This document shows, piece by piece, positions 47,230 to 56,804 of a stretch of 64,000 bases of DNA (its first letter is position 1; every line of letters begins with the position of its first letter). The notes under the pieces were generated by a model that ran no database searches, had not been told where the DNA came from, and was given only the letters and a program-made list of their open reading frames with translations. The DNA is from Pyrenophora tritici-repentis (lineage: Eukaryota; Ascomycota; Dothideomycetes; Pleosporales; Pleosporaceae): the NCBI RefSeq assembly GCF_003171515.1, contig NC_089390.1, positions 7,998,001-8,062,000 on the forward strand. The letters run 5' to 3'. A program made the translations under genes and the position numbers.

Positions 47230-48181
47230 ATGTCTTCCTTTGTCCCCCGCGCAGCTTCCCGTGCTCTTCACTGTTCCGCGCGTCCCGGGCTGCGTCCCGC
47301 AGCAGCAGCAGCCCCACTGCTACGTCGCGGTATTGTGCTCCCTGCTGAGCAACCAAGGTTGAGGTTGGGATCTGTTGGTATGATTTAGATAAGGGTTTGG
47401 ACGAAGAGGGGAGAGTCGTGGCTAATTGGGTTTGTTTCTAGCGCCGAACTTCCAGGCAAAGACTACGCATGGAGACATGGACTTTTACAAATTCTTGGAC
47501 AACAAGTGGACGATCTGTATGTTACATTGGAATAGATATCATAGTTTTGCTATTGACCCTAGGAACAAAGTATTCTCGCATCCGGCCGACTTTACACCAG
47601 TTTGCACAACCGAACTCGGTGCGTTTGCCAAATTGAAAGATGAATTCGATGCAAGAGGGGTTCAAATGATTGGTCTTGTAAGTTCGCAATTTCTCATCGC
47701 AAAGTAAATCAATCTAATGACTTATTCATCACAGAGCGCCAACGACCTAAGCTCCCACTCCCAATGGATCGCTGACATCAACGAAACCTCCAACACAACG
47801 GTCCAATTCCCCATCATCGCCGACGCCGACCGCCACATTGCCTTTCTCTACGACATGATATCACAAGATGACCTAGACGGTCTGCAAAAGAACGGCGGCA
47901 TCGCCTTCACTATCCGCTCCGTTTTCATCATCGACCCGGCCAAGAAGATCCGACTTACCATGTCGTATCCGGCGAGCACGGGGCGGAACACGGCGGAGGT
48001 ATTGAGGGTGATTGATAGCCTACAGACAGGGGATGCTAAAGGGATAGCGACACCGATTGATTGGCAAAAGGGACAGGATGTTATTGTTCCGCCAAGTGTT
48101 AGTACCGAGGATGCTCGGAAGAAATTTGGAGAGGTGAGGGAGGTTAAGAAGTATCTGCGGTTTACCAATGTGGGGAAATGA
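47230..48181 (+). CDS. PRX1: 1-Cys peroxiredoxin, mitochondrial (Prx1/PRDX6 type)
   Basis: Four exons: 47230-47377, 47442-47516, 47571-47677, 47735-48181; 258 residues. The peroxidatic Cys is in [18 protein letters not shown]. The long C-terminal domain ([28 protein letters not shown], then [15 protein letters not shown]) is the 1-Cys subfamily form. The N-terminal 45 residues are Ala/Arg-rich without acids, so mitochondrial targeting is likely, as for yeast Prx1. The second intron splits the codon just before FSHP. It reduces hydrogen peroxide and organic peroxides. Confidence 0.94.
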
Positions 48182-48432
48182 ATGGGTGAGAGAAAGGGCG
48201 TGGTGTATGATGTATTGTGAAGTAGCAATTATGAGAGTCAATCAAGAAGACGAAGAATCAATATGGTCCAAGTTTGAAGAGAGCATAACGTGATAATATT
48301 CAAATGTGGCTTCTGCCAGCCCTAACCCACTCTAACGCCATAGCAAGCCGGCCAACAACATGGGCGAAGCGGGGGAATGATGAGGAAGATTGATGAGATT
48401 TTGATGCCGAAGCGAAAGCAGTAGGAACAGTG

Positions 48433-49478
48433 CTAGTGGGACTGTATCCAGCCCAGCATCTGGCCGAAAGCTTGTGCTTGTGACTGCTTGATTTTGGCGT
48501 CCTCATAGTCTCCATAGACGGCAAAGCCGTGGGGCACGCCAGAGAAGACGTGAATCTCATGCTCAACTTTATTCGCCTCCATGCTTCTTCGACCAGGTGT
48601 TAGTGCCTCGTCTTCTGAAAACATGGGGTCATCCTTGACGGCGGCAATGTAGACGGGCGACTTGACAGCCTCGAGATCCTCCTTGGTTGTCATGGTCGGA
48701 TGTGCAATAGCTCCAGCCCTTAGGACAGGCTCCTTGTTGGCGGTTCCTTGCTCTACATCTTTGGGTGCTTCTTCTCCCCATGCGACCGTGTCGGGAAGGT
48801 TGGAAGCAAGCATGAGGATATATTTGGCACCAAAGCAGTAGCCAACGCCATAGATGCCCCCACCATTTGCGACAGCGTCTGCGTACTCTTCCTTTGCACT
48901 TTCAACCACCTTATTCAGCAGCGGAAGCACCTTCTCTGGGGTATGACGAGCGAGCCACATGTCGATCATGAATGACTTGATGCCCTCTGCCGTCCTAAGC
49001 TTGACCGACTCGAGCCAGGAAGCTTCCTGTGAGATTTCCGTCATGTCGACGCTGTTGGGCGCCGGGTCGTTGTCGAACTGGTCGGGCATAACGACGAGAT
49101 AGCCCTCGGCCGCATACTTGTCAGCCTGTAGCTGGTTGTTGGTCGACTTGACGCCTGTGCCGCCCGTGAGCATGAGAAGAAGTTTCGAGGGCGAGTGAGG
49201 GTAGTCGGCGGGTTTCGCGATATAGCATTCCACGCCGCCAAGTTTTGTAAGGTCACCGGATGGCTTCTCGCCAGAGGCTATGGGACGGTCAGTGGTGCAG
49301 TGTTCCTAAGCTGTCAGTATGCATCATTGGGATACCGAGACTTGGTGCCCATTCTTACACCCATGCTTGGTCCTGCTTGTGCCGGCGTGTCGCCAGGAAA
49401 GACGCTCCCTGAGTCCTGGGCTTTTTCTTGCGCATCGCTCTCTGGCGCACGTGTGGCGATATCCTTGTCAGCCATCAT
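48433..49478 (-). CDS. Dienelactone hydrolase family protein
   Basis: Two exons: 49478-49359 and 49305-48433, phase 0, 330 residues. The 53-nt intron (GTAAGA, branch ACTGAC, TTAG) joins PSMG to EHCTTDRPIASGEK. The alpha/beta-hydrolase core has LLLMLTGGTGVKSTNNQLQA, VVMPDQFDND, the Cys nucleophile in YGVGYCFGAKY, Asp in VKDDPMFSEDE and His in GVPHGFAVYG, a complete Cys-Asp-His triad. The family opens lactones such as dienelactone; the real substrate is unknown. Two adjacent ATGs (49478 and 49475) could both serve as start. It shares a 304-bp divergent promoter with RFA1. Confidence 0.9.
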
Positions 49479-49673
49479 GTATGTTTGGATCTTGTGAGTG
49501 AAAGCAGGCCCAAGTTGATCTTGACCGTTGGAGCTTGAGCTGACTGTACAGTAGCAGAAGCCCAGCTACCCGGAACACCCAAGGGTCCAAGCCGATTACG
49601 TCGCCCCCGCCTGCCACAGTTGCTTGCGGACTAGCGCATGTGCGGGGCCAGATAGTCACGTGATGTCGACAAG

Positions 49674-49687
49674 ACGCGTCGACGCGC
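49674..49687. promoter_or_regulatory. MCB-like boxes (ACGCGT, ACGCGC) upstream of RFA1
   Basis: ACGCGT at 49674 and ACGCGC at 49682 overlap GTCGAC and lie about 100 bp upstream of the RFA1 ATG, in the divergent promoter shared with the dienelactone hydrolase gene. A CACGTG E-box is near 49658. ACGCGT is the MBF site of replication genes in yeasts. Confidence 0.5.
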
Positions 49688-49782
49688 TTTCCCTCTACCT
49701 GGCCGTGCCGCCACCACTCGCACCACCACCACCACCCACACCCACACCATAGACACACACATATATATACGCCACCATCGAC

Positions 49783-51819
49783 ATGGCAGAAGAAGCTATT
49801 ACTCAGGGTGCCATCCAGTAATACATACATGCCTCACTCGTTTCTTTGCTACGTACACTAACACCATGCAGGAGCATCTTCCAACCCGGCGGCTGCTCCG
49901 TGCAGCACCCGGTCATGCAATGCGTACAGATCAAGCCAATGGATCCAAAAGTGGGCGACTCGGGCGCAACACAGCGCTTTCGTGTAGTATTGAGTGACAT
50001 TCGCAACTTCATCCAGACAATGATTGCGACGTGTAAGTCACGCCCGGATAAGACGACCATGTAGCTGACATGTCTGCAGCTGCCAATAATGTTGTCATGT
50101 CCGGACAGCTCAGGAAAGGCTCCATTGTACGACTGCTAAAATATAACCCCCAGCGTGTCAAGGAAAAAAAGTGCGTACACTCTGCAATTCCCCCAAGCAC
50201 AGCTCTGACATATGCTCAGCATCTTGATCATCATGGACCTCGAGGTTCTCTCCCAGTACGGTGAGCTCGAAAAGATTGGACAGCCCGAAGCTCTAGAAAA
50301 CAGGCCTGCCGATCAACAGCCTACCGCTATTTCAGGCAACAACTTTTACGGATCGAAGCCTGCGCCCGCGCCTGCAGCACAAGCCCAACGCTCGCTTCCC
50401 ACCCACCAGAGTAACCCTGGCACTGTCTCACATCCTAACCTCTACCCCATCGAATCCCTGTCGCAATACGCACACAAGTGGACCATTCGCGCCCGTTGCA
50501 CCGCCAAGAGCGATATGAAGGAATGGACAAACGCAAAGGGAGCCGGCAAGCTATTCAGCGTCAACTTACTAGACGATACTGGCGAGATTCGGGCTACCGC
50601 CTTCACCGAAGTCGCTGATAAACTCTACCCCGTCTTCGAAGTGGGTACCGTCTACTACGTCTCAGCCCCCTGCCGGGTTACGCTGGCGAAGAAGCAATTT
50701 TCCAATCTGCCCAACGACTACGAACTGCAATTCGAGCGCGACACGGAAGTCGAAAAGGCAGAAGATCAGGAGAACAAGCCACAAATACGTTTCAACTTCA
50801 CCAAGATTGGCGATTTGAGCTCCGTCGAGAAAGACACTACCATTGACACGATTGGCGTGTTGAAGGAAGTTGCCGACGTCACCACCATAACGTCAAAGAC
50901 GACCAACAAGGACTTCAGCAAGCGGGAGTTGACCTTGGCAGATGATAGTCAAACATCCGTCAGACTGACCATCTGGGGCAAGACTGCAGAAAGCTTCGAC
51001 GCTCCACTGGAATCCATCATCGCCTTCAAGGGCGTAAAGGTTTCTGATTTTGGCGGGAGAAGTCTGAGTCTGTTGAGCTCTGGCTCCATGATGATTGACC
51101 CGGATATTGATGAGGCACACAGGCTACGGGGTTGGTTCGATGCCGTTGGCCAGACTACCACATTTTCTACCCATCAGAACATGGCATCGGCTGCCGGGGG
51201 CTCCAAAAACGACGCAAAGATCATCTCTGCCATCATAGAGGAGGAAGCCTACCTCCAAGACACGCCCACGTATATGAGTCTCAGGGCATCAGTACTGTAC
51301 GTCAAGAACACCACGGTCGCATATCCTGCCTGCTCAACCCAGGGCTGCAACAAAAAGGTCATCGAAGACAACCCCGGCAGCTGGTGGTGTGAGAAGTGCC
51401 AGGCTAGCTTCCCGGAACCCCAGTACCGCTATGTGCTGAGCGTCAACGTTGGCGATCATACCGGCACGCTGTGGCTAAGTTGTTTCGATGAGGCCGGTGC
51501 GGAAATCGTTGGCATGCCTGCAAATGAAGCAATGAAGCTCAAGGTGGACGACGAGGAGAACGGCACTACAAACTTCATGACGGCTATGCAAGAGGCCACA
51601 TGCAAGACTTTCAACTTTCGTGTACGGGCAAAGATGGAGACATATCAGGACCAGCCAAAGTGAGTTGCCTGACAAGATATGTCGACTGTTGCTGACATTA
51701 ATAGGCCACGCTACCAGGTGTTGGGCCTGCACAAACTCAATTACGCCCAGGAAGCCAACAAGCTTGCGCAGCTTATCAAGCAGTACGACCTGAATGAGGA
51801 CAGCCTGTTTGTCAACTAG
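49783..51819 (+). CDS. RFA1: Replication protein A large subunit (RPA70/Rfa1)
   Basis: Five exons: 49783-49817, 49872-50032, 50080-50170, 50220-51659, 51705-51819; 613 residues. It binds single-stranded DNA in replication, repair and recombination. The N-terminal OB domain (SIFQPGGCSVQHPVMQC, YNPQRVKEKNILIIMDLEVL) is spread over the first three introns. DNA-binding domains A and B follow (PNLYPIESLSQYAHKWTIRA, ATAFTEVADKLYPVFEVG). Domain C has the zinc site CSTQGC...WWCEKC. The end LHKLNYAQEANKLAQLIKQY matches the family. Introns of 45-54 nt are typical of this window. Confidence 0.95.
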
Positions 51820-52165
51820 AGCCCGGCATTGGGGCCATCTGTCAGTCTTCTGCCCTGAGTCTTAGTTAGCCGTCGTATGATGCGTGTATTGAGTATAAGC
51901 ATGGTTGCGATGATGCCGAATGCATAACTGGGCCATTGCCTAGATTGTCCGATGTCGTGTACCCCACCAGGGTTTGATTTGTGAAGCCGCCGCCCCTCCC
52001 CAACGTCATTACCAATCAATTCCGCAATCGCCGGAATAGCCTCGGAACAAGCTATGTACCGTTGTGTCCCAACATGTTACCATCCCTCTGACGTCTCTTT
52101 GATGTTTCAAATCTCTCATCGACTTGGTTCCGCTTCAAAACAAAACCATCAAACCTTCCGACAGA
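51820..52165. other. Intergenic region
   Basis: About 345 bp between RFA1 and the quinone oxidoreductase, both rightward. No feature seen. Confidence 0.4.
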
Positions 52166-53293
52166 ATGGGTGATATGATGCGCGCAGTAGGTCCGTACAT
52201 AATGCACTCACCACCTAAACCCCAACAGGCTAAACTTGACAGACATCAAACATGGCAAAGGCCCCCTCGAAAACCTCCACATCGCCGACGTGCCCAAACC
52301 GAAGCTGGGAAAGTCGCAAGCACTCGTCAAGATCAAAGCCTTTGGCCTGAACCGCATGGATCTCCTGCAGCGCGAAGGACAATACCCTGTTCCCCCCGGT
52401 GCATCTAAGATCCTAGGCGTAGAATTCTCAGGCACCATCGCAGAGCTAAGTGCCGAAGGCGGTGGAAAAGAAGGTTTCAAAGCGGGCGATGAAGTGTTTG
52501 GTTTAGCGTACGGAGGCGCATATGCAGAGTACATTGCCGTATCCACACACATGCTTGTGCGGAAACCCAACGAGTTGACATGGGAGCAATGCGCCGGTAT
52601 TCCAGAGGTACGTCTGTTGACAAGTCTCTACACAGCTAGCCCAGCCAACTAACTAAACATTCACAGACATGGATCACAGCCACGCAAGCCATGTACCTAG
52701 TCGGCCACTTTGCGCCCGGTAAAACCATCCTCTGGCACGCAGCCGCCTCCTCCGTATCCATCGCCGGTATTCAGCTGTCCCGGTCAGACAGCGCCGCCGC
52801 TGTCTATGCAACCGCCCGTCAGGACAGCAAATGCGACTTTGCCGTCAAGGAACTCGGCGCCACGACCGCCTTCAACACAACGTCGCAAGACTGGGTACAA
52901 GAGGTTATGAAAGCAACAGACGGAAAAGGCGTAGACATCATCGTCGACTTCATCGGCGCCTCATACTTTCAAGCTAATCTCGACGCCGTGGCCAAGGACG
53001 GTGTCATTGTGAACTTGGGCTTCATGGGTGGCACAAAGCTTCCAGAGGGAACGGATATTAGTGCCTTTATTAGGAAAAGGTGCACTTTTGTCGGTAGTAG
53101 TCTGAGGAGTCGCGATGAAGAGTATCAAGGCAAGCTTAGGGATCAGCTTGTTGAGCATGCGCTACCTAAGATCAAGGATGGTAGCTTCAAGCTCTTTGTG
53201 GAAAAGGTACTACCGTGGGAGCAGATCCAGGATGCGCAGAGGTTATTACAGGAGAACAAGACAAAAGGTAAGGTAATTTGTACAATTGGGTAG
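52166..53293 (+). CDS. NADPH:quinone oxidoreductase-like MDR protein (TP53I3/PIG3 type)
   Basis: Three exons: 52166-52190, 52243-52607, 52667-53293; 338 residues. The first exon codes only MGDMMRAV plus one base. Its donor is GTCCGT, weak at the third base, but it is the junction that yields VDIKHGKGP in frame. Landmarks of the zinc-free medium-chain reductases: ALVKIKAFGLNRMDLLQREG, ILGVEFSGTI, FGLAYGGAYAEYI, HAAASSVSIAGIQL (NADPH region), GVDIIVDFIGASYF and VIVNLGFMGG. It likely reduces quinones or other enones. Soluble. Confidence 0.9.
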
Positions 53294-53425
53294 CAAGTAG
53301 ATGGTGTATTTCAAATGTATTTTCACTTTACTCTATACTTTTTACTATGCAAAAAGAACTGCCTACCACCATACTAGTACCGTACTAGTTTCTTTCCGTA
53401 ATCTCTCTAAATGGATCAAGAGAAG

Positions 53426-53446
53426 AAAAAAAAACCCCTAAAAAAA
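53426..53446 (-). terminator. Pol III-type T-run terminators after the tRNA pair
   Basis: On the minus strand, T7 (53446-53440) begins 6 nt after the end of the AGA tRNA gene and T9 (53434-53426) follows. No run of four or more T lies in the 16-nt gap between the two tRNA genes. Confidence 0.65.
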
Positions 53447-53451
53447 TTATA

Positions 53452-53586
53452 CGACGTTGGCCAGATTCGAACTGACGCTCCCGAAGGAACAAGATTTCTA
53501 GTCTTGCGCGATAACCACTCTTTATGCCTGTTAGTTTACTGTCCGAATCCTACCAGGATAAATCTAGACTTACCCGCCACAACGCC
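53452..53586 (-). tRNA. tRNA-Ser(AGA) with an intron-like insert in the D arm
   Basis: Reading the minus strand, the acceptor stem GGCGTTG (53586-53580) pairs over all seven bases with CAACGTC (53459-53453, one G-U), with discriminator G at 53452. T8-G9 and GCGG follow, then a 54-nt insert (53573-53520), then AGTGGTTAT-CGC. Without the insert the D stem GCG/CGC, anticodon arm CAAGA-CTAGAAA-TCTTG (anticodon AGA), a 13-nt variable arm with a UCC-UUCG-GGA hairpin, and T arm GTCAG-TTCGAAT-CTGGC are all complete: 81 nt, a normal class II serine tRNA. G73 is right for Ser. The insert has GTAAGT, ACTAAC and AAG. Confidence 0.85.
53520..53573 (-). other. 54-nt GT-AG intron-like insert in the tRNA-Ser(AGA) D arm
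   Basis: It starts GTAAGTCTAG and ends CATAAAG, with AAACTAACAG 19 nt from its end. It lies between tRNA positions 13 and 14, inside the A box. Length and signals equal those of protein-gene introns in this window. An early CAG lies directly after the branch site, so CATAAAG is the inferred acceptor because only it restores the D arm. Confidence 0.7.
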
Positions 53587-53602
53587 TAAAGTACATTTGA
53601 CG

Positions 53603-53753
53603 CGACACCTGTGTGATTCGAACACACGCTCCCGAAGGAACTGGCTAACTTTCCCAAAGGGACTAGCAGGCCAGCGCGTTAACCACTCTAGAGTAGTTTG
53701 TTAGCGGATAATGCACACATTGCGAGGTACAACTGCTTACCCGCCAAAGTGCC
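53603..53753 (-). tRNA. tRNA-Ser(GCT) with a D-arm insert and an anticodon-loop intron
   Basis: On the minus strand the acceptor GGCACTT (53753-53747) pairs with AGGTGTC (53610-53604, two G-U), discriminator G at 53603. T8-G9 and GCGG are followed by a 53-nt insert (53740-53688), then AGTGGTTAA-CGC. The anticodon arm is CTGGC-CTGCTA, then a 17-nt intron (53663-53647), then A-GCCAG, giving anticodon GCT with the intron just after position 37, the normal eukaryotic place. T arm GTGTG-TTCGAAT-CACAC and the same 13-nt variable arm as its neighbour complete an 81-nt tRNA. It lies 16 bp upstream of the AGA gene on the same strand. Confidence 0.85.
53688..53740 (-). other. 53-nt GT-AG intron-like insert in the tRNA-Ser(GCT) D arm
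   Basis: It starts GTAAGCAGTT, contains CCGCTAACAAAC 17 nt from its end, and ends CTCTAG. It occupies exactly the same tRNA position as the insert in the neighbouring gene. The two share splice signals but little other sequence. Confidence 0.7.
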
Positions 53754-54295
53754 CAGTTGAAACTGATGATTGATGAGAAATTTTTGTTTTACCAAATAAT
53801 TGTAGTTTAGAATTGAGCGCTGGAAGGTAGGCAAGAATAGTATAGAGTACGTGTCCTCGGGTAAGGATGGAGTACTGTTGAGGTATAGTATGTGGATACG
53901 TGGTGTGGGGCGGGGTAAAAGGGCGGTCTGGTGCGGGGATTGAAGACGTAGGTCAGGCAAATGCTGACGTATTCTTGACAAGGGACTTCGTAGTACATCG
54001 TCTGTGTATTGACTACGGAAACCACTCGGTTATAATATTTGAATTTTCAACCTAACTACATACTTATTATTACAACTACTACTTAAGTTATGCATATATC
54101 TGTGGCGCTATCTATCCCTTTGGTTATCTGTTCCATTCAATTCATAGCGGCACCATCAAGACCTCGCTTCTCGCTATCGAATGCTTTGCTTTAAAACATG
54201 GCAAAAATAAAAAGAATACATAAAGAAATTCGGGGAATCATAAATGAAACAGACATACACACCCTTTAAGTCCCCCCTCCACCCTGTCACCATCA
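53754..54295. other. 5' flank of the tRNA pair and 3' region of the kelch gene
   Basis: About 540 AT-rich bp. No gene is supported. Confidence 0.4.
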
Positions 54296-56804
54296 TTAAT
54301 CCCTATTGATGACCCTTAAACTCCTCCTAGGGTTAAGCAAAACGCCCCTTGCGCCCCAGAAGCTAGGCTCCTGACCATCCAAAAGCCCGTCCACAACGCT
54401 TCCTTCACTGTTTCTTCTACCCCATTCAGCACCCGGACCACCATATGCCGTCGCAGCCTCACCACTATTATTTCCACGCCCAATGTCAAACGAGCCAGCG
54501 GCAGCACCGTGGCTGCTTCCACCAACTGTACCCGGACCTGATGACGAAGTAAACGTGCCTAGTTTTTCAGCGTTGGCGCGTGTCTGCATTGTAGCGGCAT
54601 GTTGTTTCCAGATCTGAACCTGGCGACGGTAGATCCAGGCGCAAAACGCAAAGTACGCTGCAATGACGAAGAAAACACCGGCGATGACACCAGCAACAAT
54701 GGCAGCGATGTTGGGGCCGCTATCTCCGGAACTGATAGCTTGAGGGTTTCCATTGATGACATTGGTGATGGTTGCACCGTCTGGACCTGTCATAGTGTAT
54801 GTTTGAGGTTTTCCGGTTGCGAGAGGGCCTTGGGTGGCTGTTTGGACGGGTGCGGTGAGTGTTGCGCCTCCTGTTGCTTTGCCGCCGATGACGCTTTGCA
54901 CGACTTCAGGAACAGCGTAGCCGTATGAACCTTCAATACCTGCGTTGACACCGAAGCCTCGTTGATTGATCTGCTGAGAAAGCGGATTACCGGTACTACC
55001 CTTGTCCTGACTGTTGTACTGTTGTAGCGCGTTCTTCCCTGTAACGGCGGTGAACTGGTTGCTCCACGACAAACTGCTCAGATTAAACACGTAGATACCG
55101 GGTGTATCGCAACCTAGGTTCGTGTTGTAGCCGCCCATGACTATCATTTGCGCGTCCCAGGCTTGGCACAGGTGTCCAGCACGGGCAGGAGGCATGCTTG
55201 CCTTGCTCGTACCTTGGTCCACTTCGATCCAAGTAAATGAGGGAATGGAAAGAATCCACATGTCATCACGCTGCGTCTGCTTGCCTGCCGGTTCAAGATC
55301 CTGACCGGCGTACATGTAGATATTATGGGACGAGCCGTCTTGAGCAGCAGCGACAACAGTACAGGGGTTGACGCGGTAGTTTGGAGTCTTGCCTGAGGTA
55401 GTTTGCTTGTACCATGTCGACGTCGCAATGTCGTAAACATCGATAGTGTTCATTTGCGTCTAGCTTGTGTTAGAAAGTCGGACTAGACACCGTCATGAAA
55501 TCAACTTACAAACGTAGCATTGTCACCCCCAGTGACACCAATCAGTAAGCCTTCGTCACCAAACCCGGGAACGTATACAAGACTACTGTCCGCGCGTTCT
55601 GGAAACGAAGCCGTGTTTTGCAATCCGCCGTAGGTGATGTTACGGAATGCGCCATCAGACCCTGCGGTCTTTCCGTTTTGCAGAGAGTTTACAGCATTGT
55701 TTGAATGACCCGGAAAGGTGAATTCCAACAAACTCTTGAGATAGACGCGTGCAATCTGGTTGCTCCAGCCTTGGGTGGTGAGAAAGTCCAGATGGCCTGC
55801 AAAATAAAACCCTCTGCCCAGTGTGCTGACAGTAAGACCAGCACCTTCAGCAACGCGCTGTACTGACTGCCCCTCATTCTCAGCCTTTTGGCCGGCCGAG
55901 GTTTTAGGATCGGCATGCTCGAACCATTGTTTCTTTCCAATGTTATACTCCCATATCGAGTTGTTTGCTGGTTCGACAATGGGGGAATCGGAGAATTGAC
56001 CACCATATAGCCAGAGCGAATCGTACGATGCCCAGAGTTGGCCGAGCGACACAGCAGGTGGACCGGCAGGTTTGGGAAGACCGGTCAGGGCAGGCGAGCT
56101 GACTTGCCAGGACTGGGTCAAGTCGAGAGTGAGAAAGTCATTGTCTATGAGAAGTTAGCGTCCGGCAAGAGTGAGATGAGAATTGTAGGGTCGCGAAACG
56201 TACTCCATGTGTTCTGGGTTTGCTGGGCCTCGGTTGTTCTACGAAAGCCATACATGTAGAGGGTGCCGTTTACAATGGCGCTTTGACCGCTCCATCGTCT
56301 GCACGCATCGGTAGGACTATCTTCCCGTCTGACAAGTATGGAGCGTTCGGTGTTGGCCTGGATCGAGTTTGCTGGAATCATGCCACCCCTTACTCCGACA
56401 TGCTTGAGCGGATTGAGTTGCATAATGGGTAGCATCAGTGCCAACAGAAGACTGAGCAGACCCAATCGGTAAAGTTTCGTGGGTGCCAAGTATATCGGCG
56501 CTGTGCAGGTCGTCATAATTGATGGCAACGATTCGTTTGCTTCGTCGTCCTCGTCGTCGTCACCGCACACTGATTCCCAGTCGTCCTCGTCGTCGGCTTG
56601 TCTCTCGCCATTTTCGTTGAAGACATCGTTCAGACTCTTGAATCTCAGCATCTTGACAGGCCGCAACCGCGCAAGCGATTCATGTGTTCGCACTGGGCTC
56701 CGCTCCTCCTGTATCCTATTCTCATCCACCAGTCCAACCTCGGTAAAAATTGACATGCGACGTCCCTGGGCGTATGGTGCAGCTTGAGGTCGTACCCGCT
56801 CCAT
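54296..56804 (-). CDS. Membrane-anchored kelch-repeat protein
   Basis: Three exons: 56804-56204, 56144-55510, 55459-54296; 799 residues. The N-terminal about 110 residues are polar with an acidic run (DDEDDWESVCGDDDEDDE). A hydrophobic helix follows (LYRLGLLSLLLALMLPIMQL), then kelch blades (ACRRWSGQSAIVNGTLYMYG, LWLYGGQFSD, IGVTGGDN, NIYMYAGQ, MIVMGGYN), a second helix (IAAIVAGVIAGVFFVIAAYF) and a Gly/Ser-rich tail. The propeller is probably outside the cell or in the lumen between the two helices. Similar proteins are found in many ascomycetes; the role is unknown. The frame is open to an ATG at 56879, but 56804 leaves a better start. Confidence 0.82.

Noticed and set aside
53452..53586. 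Reading the tRNA-like sequences as truncated tRNA pseudogenes lacking their 5' ends
   Set aside because: The missing acceptor strands and first D-stem bases are present 53-54 nt upstream in both genes and pair completely, so insertion fits better than truncation.
53411..53704. 97-codon plus-strand frame across the tRNA pair
   Set aside because: It is antisense to the two tRNA genes; the tRNA structures explain the sequence.
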